A stretch of 6,597 bases of DNA from Lentisphaeria bacterium UBA1791. GTDB lineage: Bacteria > Verrucomicrobiota > Lentisphaeria > Victivallales > Victivallaceae. Made by a program: the position numbers and the translations under genes. A model generated the notes under the pieces. That model saw nothing but the letters and a program-made list of their open reading frames with translations. It searched no databases and was not told the origin of the DNA. Of this stretch, positions 1 through 6,502 are shown piece after piece; position 1 is the stretch's first letter; the number at the start of each line of letters is the position of its first letter. Location of the stretch: assembly GCA_002314455.1 (NCBI GenBank), contig DCFZ01000012.1:12328-18924 (forward strand), given 5' to 3'.

Positions 1-44
1 GGCGCGTCTATTTTGTTACCGCCCGAAAAAAACGGATGTCCCAC

Positions 45-61
45 GCGGGGCTTTGCTCCGC
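45..61. repeat. GC-rich hairpin (palindrome)
   Basis: GCGGGGC (45-51), TTT loop, GCTCCGC (55-61) form a seven-pair stem with one G-T wobble. No T-run follows on the + strand, so it is a poor intrinsic terminator in that direction. It may be an extragenic palindromic element or the remnant of an upstream gene's 3' end. Confidence 0.4.
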
Positions 62-213
62 TTGGCCGCTTCGCCCGCCCCGACTGCTTGAGGTATATCA
101 CAGGGGCAAATATACCGTTGATTGTTCAACAAAGACGCTCATTATGAGTGCAAAAAATCTCCGTCCCGTTTATCTACGACACTTCTTGTTGTATCTGCGA
201 TGTTATAGTTTAT

Positions 214-241
214 TTGAAAATATCATTTTTTAGTATATATT
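214..241 (+). promoter_or_regulatory. Candidate promoter of the cas operon
   Basis: TTGAAA (214-219) and TATATT (236-241) are separated by 16 bp, in the form of a sigma-70-type -35/-10 pair. This would start transcription near 248, about 40 bases before the cas12b ATG. The region is very AT-rich, so neighbouring -10-like hexamers (for example TATATA at 234-239) are possible too. The call rests on consensus similarity only. Confidence 0.35.
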
Positions 242-278
242 ACCATTGAAACAAAAAACCTTTCAACCACAATACAAA

Positions 279-284
279 AGGAGG
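279..284 (+). promoter_or_regulatory. Shine-Dalgarno site of cas12b
   Basis: AGGAGG at 279-284 ends five bases before the ATG at 290. This near-ideal site fixes the start of cas12b and suggests efficient translation of the effector. Confidence 0.85.
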
Positions 285-289
285 ACGAC

Positions 290-3200
290 ATGGCAGTCGA
301 GCTAAATCGAATTTATCAGGGGCGTGTCAATCATGTTTATATTTTTGATGAGAATCAAAATCAGGTATCTGTCGATAATGGCGATGATCTGCTTTTTGTC
401 CATCACGAACTTTACCAAGATGCAATCAATTATTACTTAGTTGCGCTTGCCGCAATGGCTTTGGACAGCAAGGACTCTTTATTTGGTAAATTCAAGATGC
501 AAATTCGTGCGGTGTGGAATGATTTTTACCGCAACGGGCAACTGCGACCTGGGTTAAAACATTCGCTTATCCGTTCTCTTGGGCACGCGGCAGAGCTTAA
601 CACTTCGAATGGTGCAGATATTGCCATGAATTTGATTCTGGAAGATGGTGGTATCCCTTCTGAAATTCTCAATGCCGCGCTTGAACATTTAGCGGAAAAA
701 TGCACGGGCGATGTCTCGCAATTGGGGAAGACATTTTTTCCAAGATTTTGCGATACTGCGTATCATGGCAATTGGGATGTGGACGCCAAATCATTTTCAG
801 AGAAAAAAGGTCGGCAAAGGCTTGTCGACGCACTTTATTCTTTGCATCCAGTCCAAGCCGTACAGGAACTTGCACCGGAGATTGAAATTGGCTGGGGCGG
901 GGTCAAGACGCAGACAGGGAAATTTTTTACGGGAGATGAGGCAAAGGCATCGTTGAAAAAAGCGATTTCTTATTTTCTTCAAGATACTGGTAAAAATTCA
1001 CCAGAGCTTCAAGAATATTTTTCTGTAGCAGGGAAACAACCGTTAGAACAATATTTAGGAAAAATTGATACGTTTCCGGAAATTTCTTTTGGACGTATCA
1101 GTTCCCACCAAAATATAAATATCAGCAATGCGATGTGGATATTGAAGTTTTTCCCCGACCAATATTCTGTTGATCTAATCAAGAACCTTATCCCAAATAA
1201 GAAATATGAAATTGGTATTGCACCTCAATGGGGTGACGATCCAGTAAAGTTGTCCAGAGGGAAACGAGGATATACGTTTCGGGCATTTACAGATCTCGCA
1301 ATGTGGGAAAAAAACTGGAAAGTTTTTGACAGAGCTGCTTTTAGTGATGCTCTTAAGACCATCAACCAATTTCGAAACAAGACACAGGAGCGAAATGATC
1401 AGTTAAAGCGATATTGCGCGGCTTTGAATTGGATGGATGGGGAAAGTTCTGACAAAAAGCCGCCGGTTGAGCCGGCGGATGCCGATGCTGTTGATGAGGC
1501 TGCAACTTCCGTTCTCCCAATTTTAGCAGGAGACAAACGCTGGAACGCTCTCTTGCAACTTCAGAAAGAACTTGGCATTTGTAACGATTTTACGGAAAAC
1601 GAACTGATGGATTACGGTTTGTCCTTGCGTACCATCCGTGGCTATCAGAAACTCCGCAGCATGATGTTGGAAAAAGAGGAGAAAATGCGGGCAAAAACCG
1701 CCGATGATGAGGAAATTTCTCAGGCGTTGCAGGAAATTATCATAAAGTTTCAATCATCCCACCGGGATACGATAGGTAGTGTTTCGCTTTTTCTGAAGTT
1801 GGCAGAGCCAAAATATTTTTGTGTTTGGCATGATGCCGATAAGAATCAGAATTTTGCATCGGTAGATATGGTAGCTGATGCCGTGCGTTATTATTCTTAC
1901 CAAGAGGAAAAAGCACGTTTAGAAGAACCAATTCAGATCACTCCGGCGGATGCGCGTTATTCTCGGAGAGTCAGCGATTTGTATGCGTTAGTTTACAAGA
2001 ATGCAAAAGAGTGCAAAACAGGATATGGCCTTCGCCCTGATGGTAATTTTGTTTTTGAAATTGCACAGAAAAACGCAAAAGGGTATGCTCCTGCCAAAGT
2101 AGTTCTTGCTTTTTCCGCGCCGCGATTGAAGCGAGATGGATTGATCGACAAAGAGTTTTCTGCTTACTATCCTCCCGTATTACAAGCTTTCTTGCGAGAA
2201 GAAGAAGCCCCGAAACAAAGTTTCAAGACAACTGCTGTCATATTGATGCCGGATTGGGATAAAAACGGGAAACGTCGAATCCTCTTAAATTTTCCCATAA
2301 AATTAGATGTTTCTGCGATTCATCAAAAAACAGATCATCGTTTTGAAAACCAATTTTATTTTGCAAACAATACGAATACTTGTCTACTGTGGCCCAGTTA
2401 TCAATACAAAAAGCCGGTAACGTGGTATCAGGGGAAAAAGCCTTTTGATGTTGTCGCAGTCGATCTTGGGCAACGCTCTGCTGGAGCTGTTTCCCGGATA
2501 ACGGTTTCGACCGAAAAACGTGAGCACTCCGTCGCAATTGGCGAAGCTGGGGGAACGCAGTGGTATGCTTATCGTAAATTTTCAGGACTTTTGCGGCTTC
2601 CCGGAGAAGATGCGACGGTGATTCGTGATGGCCAAAGAACAGAGGAGCTTTCCGGTAATGCGGGGCGTCTCTCCACCGAAGAGGAAACGGTTCAAGCCTG
2701 CGTTCTCTGCAAAATGCTTATAGGCGATGCGACTCTATTGGGTGGTAGCGACGAAAAAACCATTCGGTCGTTTCCTAAACAGAACGATAAGCTGTTGATT
2801 GCTTTTCGTCGAGCGACTGGCCGCATGAAACAATTGCAACGTTGGCTTTGGATGCTTAATGAAAATGGATTGTGCGACAAAGCAAAAACAGAAATCTCCA
2901 ATAGCGACTGGTTGGTCAATAAAAACATAGACAATGTTTTGAAAGAAGAAAAGCAACATCGGGAGATGCTTCCTGCTATTCTTTTACAAATTGCTGATCG
3001 AGTATTGCCGCTTCGCGGACGCAAATGGGATTGGGTGCTAAATCCTCAATCAAATTCATTTGTATTGCAGCAAACCGCCCATGGAAGTGGCGATCCCCAT
3101 AAAAAGATTTGCGGTCAAAGAGGACTTTCTTTTGCCCGAATCGAGCAGTTGGAATCGTTGCGTATGCGTTGTCAAGCTTTGAACCGAATTCTGATGCGCA

Positions 3201-4270
3201 AAACAGGGGAAAAGCCGGCAACGCTCGCTGAAATGCGCAACAATCCAATTCCTGATTGTTGTCCGGACATTTTGATGAGACTTGATGCGATGAAAGAGCA
3301 ACGCATCAATCAAACGGCGAATTTGATTCTCGCGCAGGCTTTGGGGCTACGGCATTGCCTGCACTCTGAATCTGCAACAAAACGAAAAGAGAATGGAATG
3401 CATGGTGAATATGAAAAAATACCCGGAGTTGAACCAGCAGCATTTGTCGTTTTGGAGGATCTGAGCCGGTATCGTTTTAGCCAAGATCGTTCCTCCTATG
3501 AAAATTCCCGATTGATGAAATGGTCTCATCGGAAAATCTTGGAAAAGTTGGCATTGTTGTGTGAAGTCTTTAATGTGCCTATACTTCAAGTCGGAGCGGC
3601 GTATTCTTCGAAGTTTTCCGCCAATGCAATTCCCGGATTTCGAGCGGAGGAATGCTCGATTGATCAATTGAGCTTCTACCCGTGGCGAGAGTTGAAAGAT
3701 TCACGAGAAAAAGCACTCGTGGAGCAAATCCGGAAAATCGGTCATCGTTTGTTGACATTCGACGCCAAAGCAACGATAATAATGCCACGTAACGGAGGGC
3801 CCGTTTTTATTCCGTTTGTTCCGTCTGATTCGAAAGACACATTGATTCAAGCGGATATCAATGCTTCTTTTAATATTGGATTGCGTGGAGTCGCCGATGC
3901 GACGAACCTTTTATGTAACAACCGGGTGTCTTGCGATCGCAAAAAAGATTGCTGGCAAGTAAAACGCAGCAGCAATTTTTCGAAAATGGTTTACCCGGAA
4001 AAGTTGTCGCTTTCTTTTGATCCCATAAAGAAACAAGAGGGAGCCGGGGGAAACTTTTTCGTTCTTGGGTGTTCTGAACGTATTTTGACTGGAACATCCG
4101 AAAAAAGTCCTGTATTTACCTCTTCCGAAATGGCGAAAAAGTATCCTAATTTGATGTTTGGGTCTGCGCTTTGGCGAAATGAGATTTTAAAATTGGAACG
4201 TTGTTGTAAAATCAATCAAAGTCGGCTTGATAAGTTTATCGCTAAAAAGGAGGTGCAAAACGAACTCTGA
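290..4270 (+). CDS. cas12b: Cas12b (C2c1), type V-B CRISPR effector nuclease
   Basis: Cas12b is the single-protein effector of type V-B systems. It is guided by a crRNA:tracrRNA duplex and cuts double-stranded DNA beside a T-rich PAM, using one RuvC site. Visible here: RuvC-I in VAVDLGQR (D725), RuvC-II in VVLEDLSRYRF (E1056) and RuvC-III in QADINASFNIG (D1189). Family blocks include LFLKLAEPKYF (500-510), the Arg-rich bridge helix (about 835-856), GLSFARIEQLESL (about 945) and LMKWSHR (1075-1081). No HNH domain is present. The ATG at 290 follows AGGAGG with ideal spacing. At 1326 residues it is longer than the ~1100-1200 typical of well-studied members; much of the extra length precedes residue 500 and includes a Pro/Asp/Ala-rich linker (about 385-405). 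Its 3' end overlaps the cas4-cas1 frame, and it leads the operon. IscB/Cas9 is excluded by the lack of HNH; Cas12a is excluded by the motif blocks and the tracrRNA-like sequence. All three catalytic acids are intact, so it should be active. Confidence 0.96.
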   Translation: MAVELNRIYQGRVNHVYIFDENQNQVSVDNGDDLLFVHHELYQDAINYYLVALAAMALDSKDSLFGKFKMQIRAVWNDFYRNGQLRPGLKHSLIRSLGHAAELNTSNGADIAMNLILEDGGIPSEILNAALEHLAEKCTGDVSQLGKTFFPRFCDTAYHGNWDVDAKSFSEKKGRQRLVDALYSLHPVQAVQELAPEIEIGWGGVKTQTGKFFTGDEAKASLKKAISYFLQDTGKNSPELQEYFSVAGKQPLEQYLGKIDTFPEISFGRISSHQNINISNAMWILKFFPDQYSVDLIKNLIPNKKYEIGIAPQWGDDPVKLSRGKRGYTFRAFTDLAMWEKNWKVFDRAAFSDALKTINQFRNKTQERNDQLKRYCAALNWMDGESSDKKPPVEPADADAVDEAATSVLPILAGDKRWNALLQLQKELGICNDFTENELMDYGLSLRTIRGYQKLRSMMLEKEEKMRAKTADDEEISQALQEIIIKFQSSHRDTIGSVSLFLKLAEPKYFCVWHDADKNQNFASVDMVADAVRYYSYQEEKARLEEPIQITPADARYSRRVSDLYALVYKNAKECKTGYGLRPDGNFVFEIAQKNAKGYAPAKVVLAFSAPRLKRDGLIDKEFSAYYPPVLQAFLREEEAPKQSFKTTAVILMPDWDKNGKRRILLNFPIKLDVSAIHQKTDHRFENQFYFANNTNTCLLWPSYQYKKPVTWYQGKKPFDVVAVDLGQRSAGAVSRITVSTEKREHSVAIGEAGGTQWYAYRKFSGLLRLPGEDATVIRDGQRTEELSGNAGRLSTEEETVQACVLCKMLIGDATLLGGSDEKTIRSFPKQNDKLLIAFRRATGRMKQLQRWLWMLNENGLCDKAKTEISNSDWLVNKNIDNVLKEEKQHREMLPAILLQIADRVLPLRGRKWDWVLNPQSNSFVLQQTAHGSGDPHKKICGQRGLSFARIEQLESLRMRCQALNRILMRKTGEKPATLAEMRNNPIPDCCPDILMRLDAMKEQRINQTANLILAQALGLRHCLHSESATKRKENGMHGEYEKIPGVEPAAFVVLEDLSRYRFSQDRSSYENSRLMKWSHRKILEKLALLCEVFNVPILQVGAAYSSKFSANAIPGFRAEECSIDQLSFYPWRELKDSREKALVEQIRKIGHRLLTFDAKATIIMPRNGGPVFIPFVPSDSKDTLIQADINASFNIGLRGVADATNLLCNNRVSCDRKKDCWQVKRSSNFSKMVYPEKLSLSFDPIKKQEGAGGNFFVLGCSERILTGTSEKSPVFTSSEMAKKYPNLMFGSALWRNEILKLERCCKINQSRLDKFIAKKEVQNEL
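1454..1478 (-). terminator. Terminator-like hairpin inside cas12b, antisense orientation
   Basis: CCGCCGG (1460-1466), loop TTGAG, CCGGCGG (1472-1478) form a perfect seven-pair GC stem. It is preceded on the + strand by AAAAA (1454-1458). Read on the - strand this is a GC stem followed by C and five T, the form of an intrinsic terminator. It lies in-frame within cas12b and encodes part of the linker (PPVEPAD, residues 391-397). It could stop antisense transcripts, be an inserted palindrome, or arise by chance from a Pro/Ala-rich linker. Confidence 0.4.
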
Positions 4271-5921
4271 TCCCGTCTTAATTCCGGTACGTCGGTTGCA
4301 TAATTACATTTATTGTCCTCGCCTGATGTATTTTCAGTTTGTGGAGAATATTTTCATCCACAATGCTGATGTCGTTGAGGGCGAGATGACTCATCGTCGG
4401 GTAGATGTGCCTTCTCCTGTAGAATTTCCAGAAGAAATTTTTAGTGAAGGGTGTGAGACCATACGCTCGTTGGCGTTGGAAGACGCATCGCTTGGTATTT
4501 GCGGGGTCATTGATTTGCTCCGCAAAAACGATGATGGTTCGTGGACACTTTTTGATTATAAACACGGATCGGCATTGATAGATTCATCTGGGAAAGCGAC
4601 GGCGAAAGAGGCGGATTCTTTCCAAATTCAAGCATACGCTTGCTTGGCAGAACGTCACGCAATGAAAATTTCTTCGGGAGTTGTCTTTTATGCTGAAACT
4701 CGCACTTTTGTAAATGTAGACTTGCATGACAAAGAAGCGCAAGTACAAAAGGTGATTTTAGAGGTTCGTCATACCATTCAAGATGGAATGCCTCCGCCTT
4801 TAGAAAACGACAATCGCTGTTTGTTTTGTTCGATGTATCCTGTTTGTCTTCCTGATGAAACCCGTGCATGGAGAAGTCAGCGTAGAGTTCCCAGTGCTAT
4901 ACGACCACCGCTGGCAGAGGATGATCCCGGAGAGGTCCTTGTCGTTCAAAATTCACGGGCATGGTTGTCTAAAAAAGGGGATACGATTGTTGTTTCGGAA
5001 AACGGAGTACAGCTTTCTGCGCATCCGTTGCATCTTTTGCGTTCGATCTTTCTCTATGGCGCGGCACAACTTTCGACGCAATTGATCCAAACTTGTCTTA
5101 CCTGCAATATTCAAGTGACTTTTTTCTCACCGGCGGGGAAGTATATCGGGCGATTGGATTCGCTCTCTATTTCGGGTTTGGATTCTCGCTTCGGTCAATA
5201 TAAGATCGCATCTCATGAAGCGATGTCTGTAAAATTAGGACATGCCATTATTCGGGCAAAAATTTCTAATCAACGCACTTTATTGCTTCGTAACATGAAG
5301 GATAAGAATGAAGATGCATTGAAGACACTTGCGGGGCTGAAAAACGAAATTAGAAGATGTCGTACGAGGGAGGAACTGATGGGGGTGGAGGGACGTGCCG
5401 CCGCGGTCTACTTTGAACACTTTTCAAAGATGCTTAATGTTCCTTTTTTTGCCGAACACTTTAATGGACGTAATCGTCGCCCTCCGCGTGATCCGGTTAA
5501 TGCGATGCTTTCTCTCGGTTATAGCGTTTTATCCTCTGAAGTAGCGGGCATTTGTGCTTCGGTTGGGCTTGATCCCGCATGCGGAGTGTTGCATACGCCT
5601 CGTTTTGGCAGATCGGCACTTGCATTGGATATTATGGAGGAGTTTCGGCCGCTGATAGTAGATAGCACGGTTATATCGCTTGTCAACAGAGGTTGCATCA
5701 GCGAAGATGATTTTGTTTTTTCATCTCAAGGATGCGCACTAAAAAAATCTGGTCATCAGGCGTTTTGGGGAGCATACGCCAGACGTATGTCAGAGGAGTT
5801 GACACACCCGATGTTTCATTATAGAATGACCTATCGCCGCTTGATCGAAGTGCAAATTCGACAACTTTGGCGAATATTCCGAGGCGACCAAACCTGTTAT
5901 CATCCTATCATTACCCGATAA
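4227..5921 (+). CDS. cas4-cas1: Cas4-Cas1 fusion, spacer acquisition protein
   Basis: This is the fused adaptation protein usual in type V-B. Cas4 trims prespacers and checks the PAM end; Cas1, with Cas2, is the integrase. Residues are numbered from TTG 4227. The Cas4 part (about 17-215) has the four Fe-S cysteines C30, C198, C201 and C207 (YCPR and CLFCSMYPVC) and RecB-nuclease residues H56, D96, D110, K112 (DYK) and Q133/Y137. The Cas1 part (about 236-564) has E388 (GVEGR), H456 and D468 (ALDIMEEFRP). All catalytic positions look intact and the length is normal for the fusion. The start is uncertain. TTG 4227 has no Shine-Dalgarno and lies inside cas12b. A perfect AAGGAGGTG (4247-4255) is placed for 4260, which reads ACG. 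The next in-frame TTG (4296) would cut into the conserved N-terminus. The most likely true N-terminus is at 4260, giving 553 residues. The gene overlaps the cas12b stop, so translation is probably coupled. Confidence 0.95.
   Translation: MISLSLKRRCKTNSDPVLIPVRRLHNYIYCPRLMYFQFVENIFIHNADVVEGEMTHRRVDVPSPVEFPEEIFSEGCETIRSLALEDASLGICGVIDLLRKNDDGSWTLFDYKHGSALIDSSGKATAKEADSFQIQAYACLAERHAMKISSGVVFYAETRTFVNVDLHDKEAQVQKVILEVRHTIQDGMPPPLENDNRCLFCSMYPVCLPDETRAWRSQRRVPSAIRPPLAEDDPGEVLVVQNSRAWLSKKGDTIVVSENGVQLSAHPLHLLRSIFLYGAAQLSTQLIQTCLTCNIQVTFFSPAGKYIGRLDSLSISGLDSRFGQYKIASHEAMSVKLGHAIIRAKISNQRTLLLRNMKDKNEDALKTLAGLKNEIRRCRTREELMGVEGRAAAVYFEHFSKMLNVPFFAEHFNGRNRRPPRDPVNAMLSLGYSVLSSEVAGICASVGLDPACGVLHTPRFGRSALALDIMEEFRPLIVDSTVISLVNRGCISEDDFVFSSQGCALKKSGHQAFWGAYARRMSEELTHPMFHYRMTYRRLIEVQIRQLWRIFRGDQTCYHPIITR
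4247..4255 (+). promoter_or_regulatory. Shine-Dalgarno of cas4-cas1 within the cas12b 3' end
   Basis: AAGGAGGTG matches the 16S anti-Shine-Dalgarno almost in full and lies inside the last codons of cas12b. The GGAGG core ends six bases before 4260, where the cas4-cas1 frame has ACG rather than ATG, GTG or TTG. The out-of-frame GTG at 4253 cannot serve this protein. The site is therefore the main evidence on where cas4-cas1 begins. Confidence 0.75.
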
Positions 5922-5922
5922 A

Positions 5923-6213
5923 ATGAGTGGACAGCGATCTTATCTAATTTGTTATGATATTGCCGACCCGAAGCGCCTGCATAAAGTCGAACGTATCATG
6001 TCCGGCTTTGGATACCGCTTGCAAGAATCTGTTTTTTACTGCACCCTGGGAAATCTGCTTTTGGCAAAAATGCGTAGCGAAATATCCAATACGATTAATC
6101 GAGAACACGATCAATGGATGTTGATTGATCTCGGAGACAACCCAAATGCTTTAGACGAGTTTGAGACAATTGGGAAAAAATTAATAAAAATACCTAAAAT
6201 CACCTTTATCTGA
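5923..6213 (+). CDS. cas2: Cas2, adaptation complex subunit
   Basis: Cas2 is the small ferredoxin-fold dimer that bridges two Cas1 dimers in the spacer integration complex. The 96-residue length is typical. The N-terminal strand with YLICYDIADPKRL (7-19) carries the conserved D12. It is followed by the GFGYRLQESVFYC block (28-40), which matches the family pattern of a glycine-rich turn followed by Q-x-SVF. The ATG at 5923 comes one base after the cas4-cas1 TAA. No Shine-Dalgarno is visible just upstream, so ribosomes finishing cas4-cas1 probably reinitiate here. It is the last gene of the operon. No intrinsic terminator is seen directly after the TGA, so operon transcripts may run on into the tracrRNA region. 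Confidence 0.94.
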   Translation: MSGQRSYLICYDIADPKRLHKVERIMSGFGYRLQESVFYCTLGNLLLAKMRSEISNTINREHDQWMLIDLGDNPNALDEFETIGKKLIKIPKITFI

Positions 6214-6214
6214 C

Positions 6215-6243
6215 TTGATTTTATTGCACTTTAGATATATGCT
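6215..6243 (+). promoter_or_regulatory. Candidate promoter for the tracrRNA
   Basis: TTGATT (6215-6220) and TATGCT (6238-6243) are 17 bp apart, each matching four of six consensus positions. The surrounding AT-rich stretch TAGATATATGCTATATATG offers alternative -10 hexamers, for example with TTGCAC (6224-6229) as -35. Transcription would begin near 6250, just ahead of the predicted tracrRNA. The support is consensus similarity and position only. Confidence 0.35.
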
Positions 6244-6249
6244 ATATAT

Positions 6250-6325
6250 GGACATGTTCCACAGACCATCTTTCCTCCGCCATTGGGAAGACAAATTGTT
6301 TGTCTTTGCAGATTTGTCAAGACAT
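6250..6325 (+). ncRNA. Predicted tracrRNA with anti-repeat
   Basis: CTTTGCAGATTTGTCAA (6304-6320) is the reverse complement of repeat bases 6504-6520 at 15 of 17 positions. It is inverted relative to the array, as an anti-repeat must be. Just upstream, AAGACAAA (6288-6295), loop TTG, TTTGTCTT (6299-6306) make a tight hairpin. Before that, CCGCC (6277-6281) can pair with GGCGG at the 3' end of the repeat. The order (short pairing to the repeat 3' end, hairpin, second pairing) resembles the layout known for Alicyclobacillus Cas12b tracrRNA. It should be the trans-acting partner that holds the crRNA in Cas12b. The ends are estimates: the 5' end comes from the candidate promoter, the 3' end from the last pairing base. 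An old inverted, decayed repeat is the alternative, but the flanking structure favours a tracrRNA. Confidence 0.72.
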
Positions 6326-6384
6326 CAATCTTTCGAGCATCTCGGCAATGTGATATTGTTGCACAAATGCTCGCGCTGATTGAT
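6324..6384 (+). other. Long imperfect hairpin between tracrRNA and array
   Basis: Three nested stems stack in order. ATCAATC (6324-6330) pairs with GATTGAT (6378-6384). CGAGCAT (6334-6340) pairs with ATGCTCG (6367-6373). CGGCAAT (6343-6349) pairs with ATTGTTG (6355-6361), with two G-T wobbles. The apical loop is GTGAT, and small internal loops separate the stems, giving 21 pairs in 61 bases. No T-run follows, so it is not a classical intrinsic terminator. It could be a 3' domain of the tracrRNA, a processing or stability element, or a DNA-level element of the leader. Confidence 0.6.
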
Positions 6385-6502
6385 AATCAAGAGGTTAGGT
6401 CAAAACTAAACCGACAAGAGGATCTTTGTTGACGGGATTTTCTCTACTTCGCTCGCAAATCGTTTTGCAAGTTCTTGAAGGATAATAGGCTTGGGCGTCA
6501 GG
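6385..6502 (+). promoter_or_regulatory. CRISPR leader with IHF-like site
   Basis: This stretch separates the hairpin from the first repeat and has no gene. AATCAAGAGGTTA (6385-6397) fits the IHF consensus WATCAANNNNTTR at every specified position. A small hairpin GCAAA (6455-6459) / TTTGC (6464-6468) and a -10-like GATAAT (6481-6486) lie nearer the array, but no good -35 partner is seen. By position this is the leader, where new spacers are added and from which the array is probably transcribed. The IHF assignment is by consensus only. Confidence 0.5.

Larger units (their letters stand above)
1..289. other. Upstream intergenic region, no convincing gene
   Basis: No supportable gene lies here. 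The first ~90 bases are GC-rich and contain a hairpin at 45-61 (GCGGGGC, loop TTT, GCTCCGC; seven pairs including one G-T). Further on are an inverted repeat GGTATA (92-97) / TATACC (111-116) and a small hairpin GTTGA (117-121) / TCAAC (126-130). From about 185 onward the sequence turns AT-rich, as expected of a promoter region before cas12b. A 65-codon frame at 36-233 has no ribosome binding site and no recognisable protein features. The change in base composition near 90 may mark the boundary between the CRISPR locus and an older flank, but the upstream gene is outside the window. Confidence 0.6.

Noticed and set aside
36..233. 65-codon + strand frame upstream of cas12b
   Set aside because: There is no ribosome binding site, it begins beside a GC hairpin, and the translation has no recognisable protein features. 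It reads through the likely promoter region.
290..4270. Cas12a, Cas9 or TnpB identity for the large protein
   Set aside because: There is no HNH domain, the length far exceeds TnpB, and the sequence blocks around the RuvC motifs match Cas12b. A tracrRNA-like anti-repeat also argues against Cas12a.
6398..6407. GGTCAAAACT resembling a second anti-repeat
   Set aside because: Only six contiguous bases match the repeat complement, and no flanking structure supports it.
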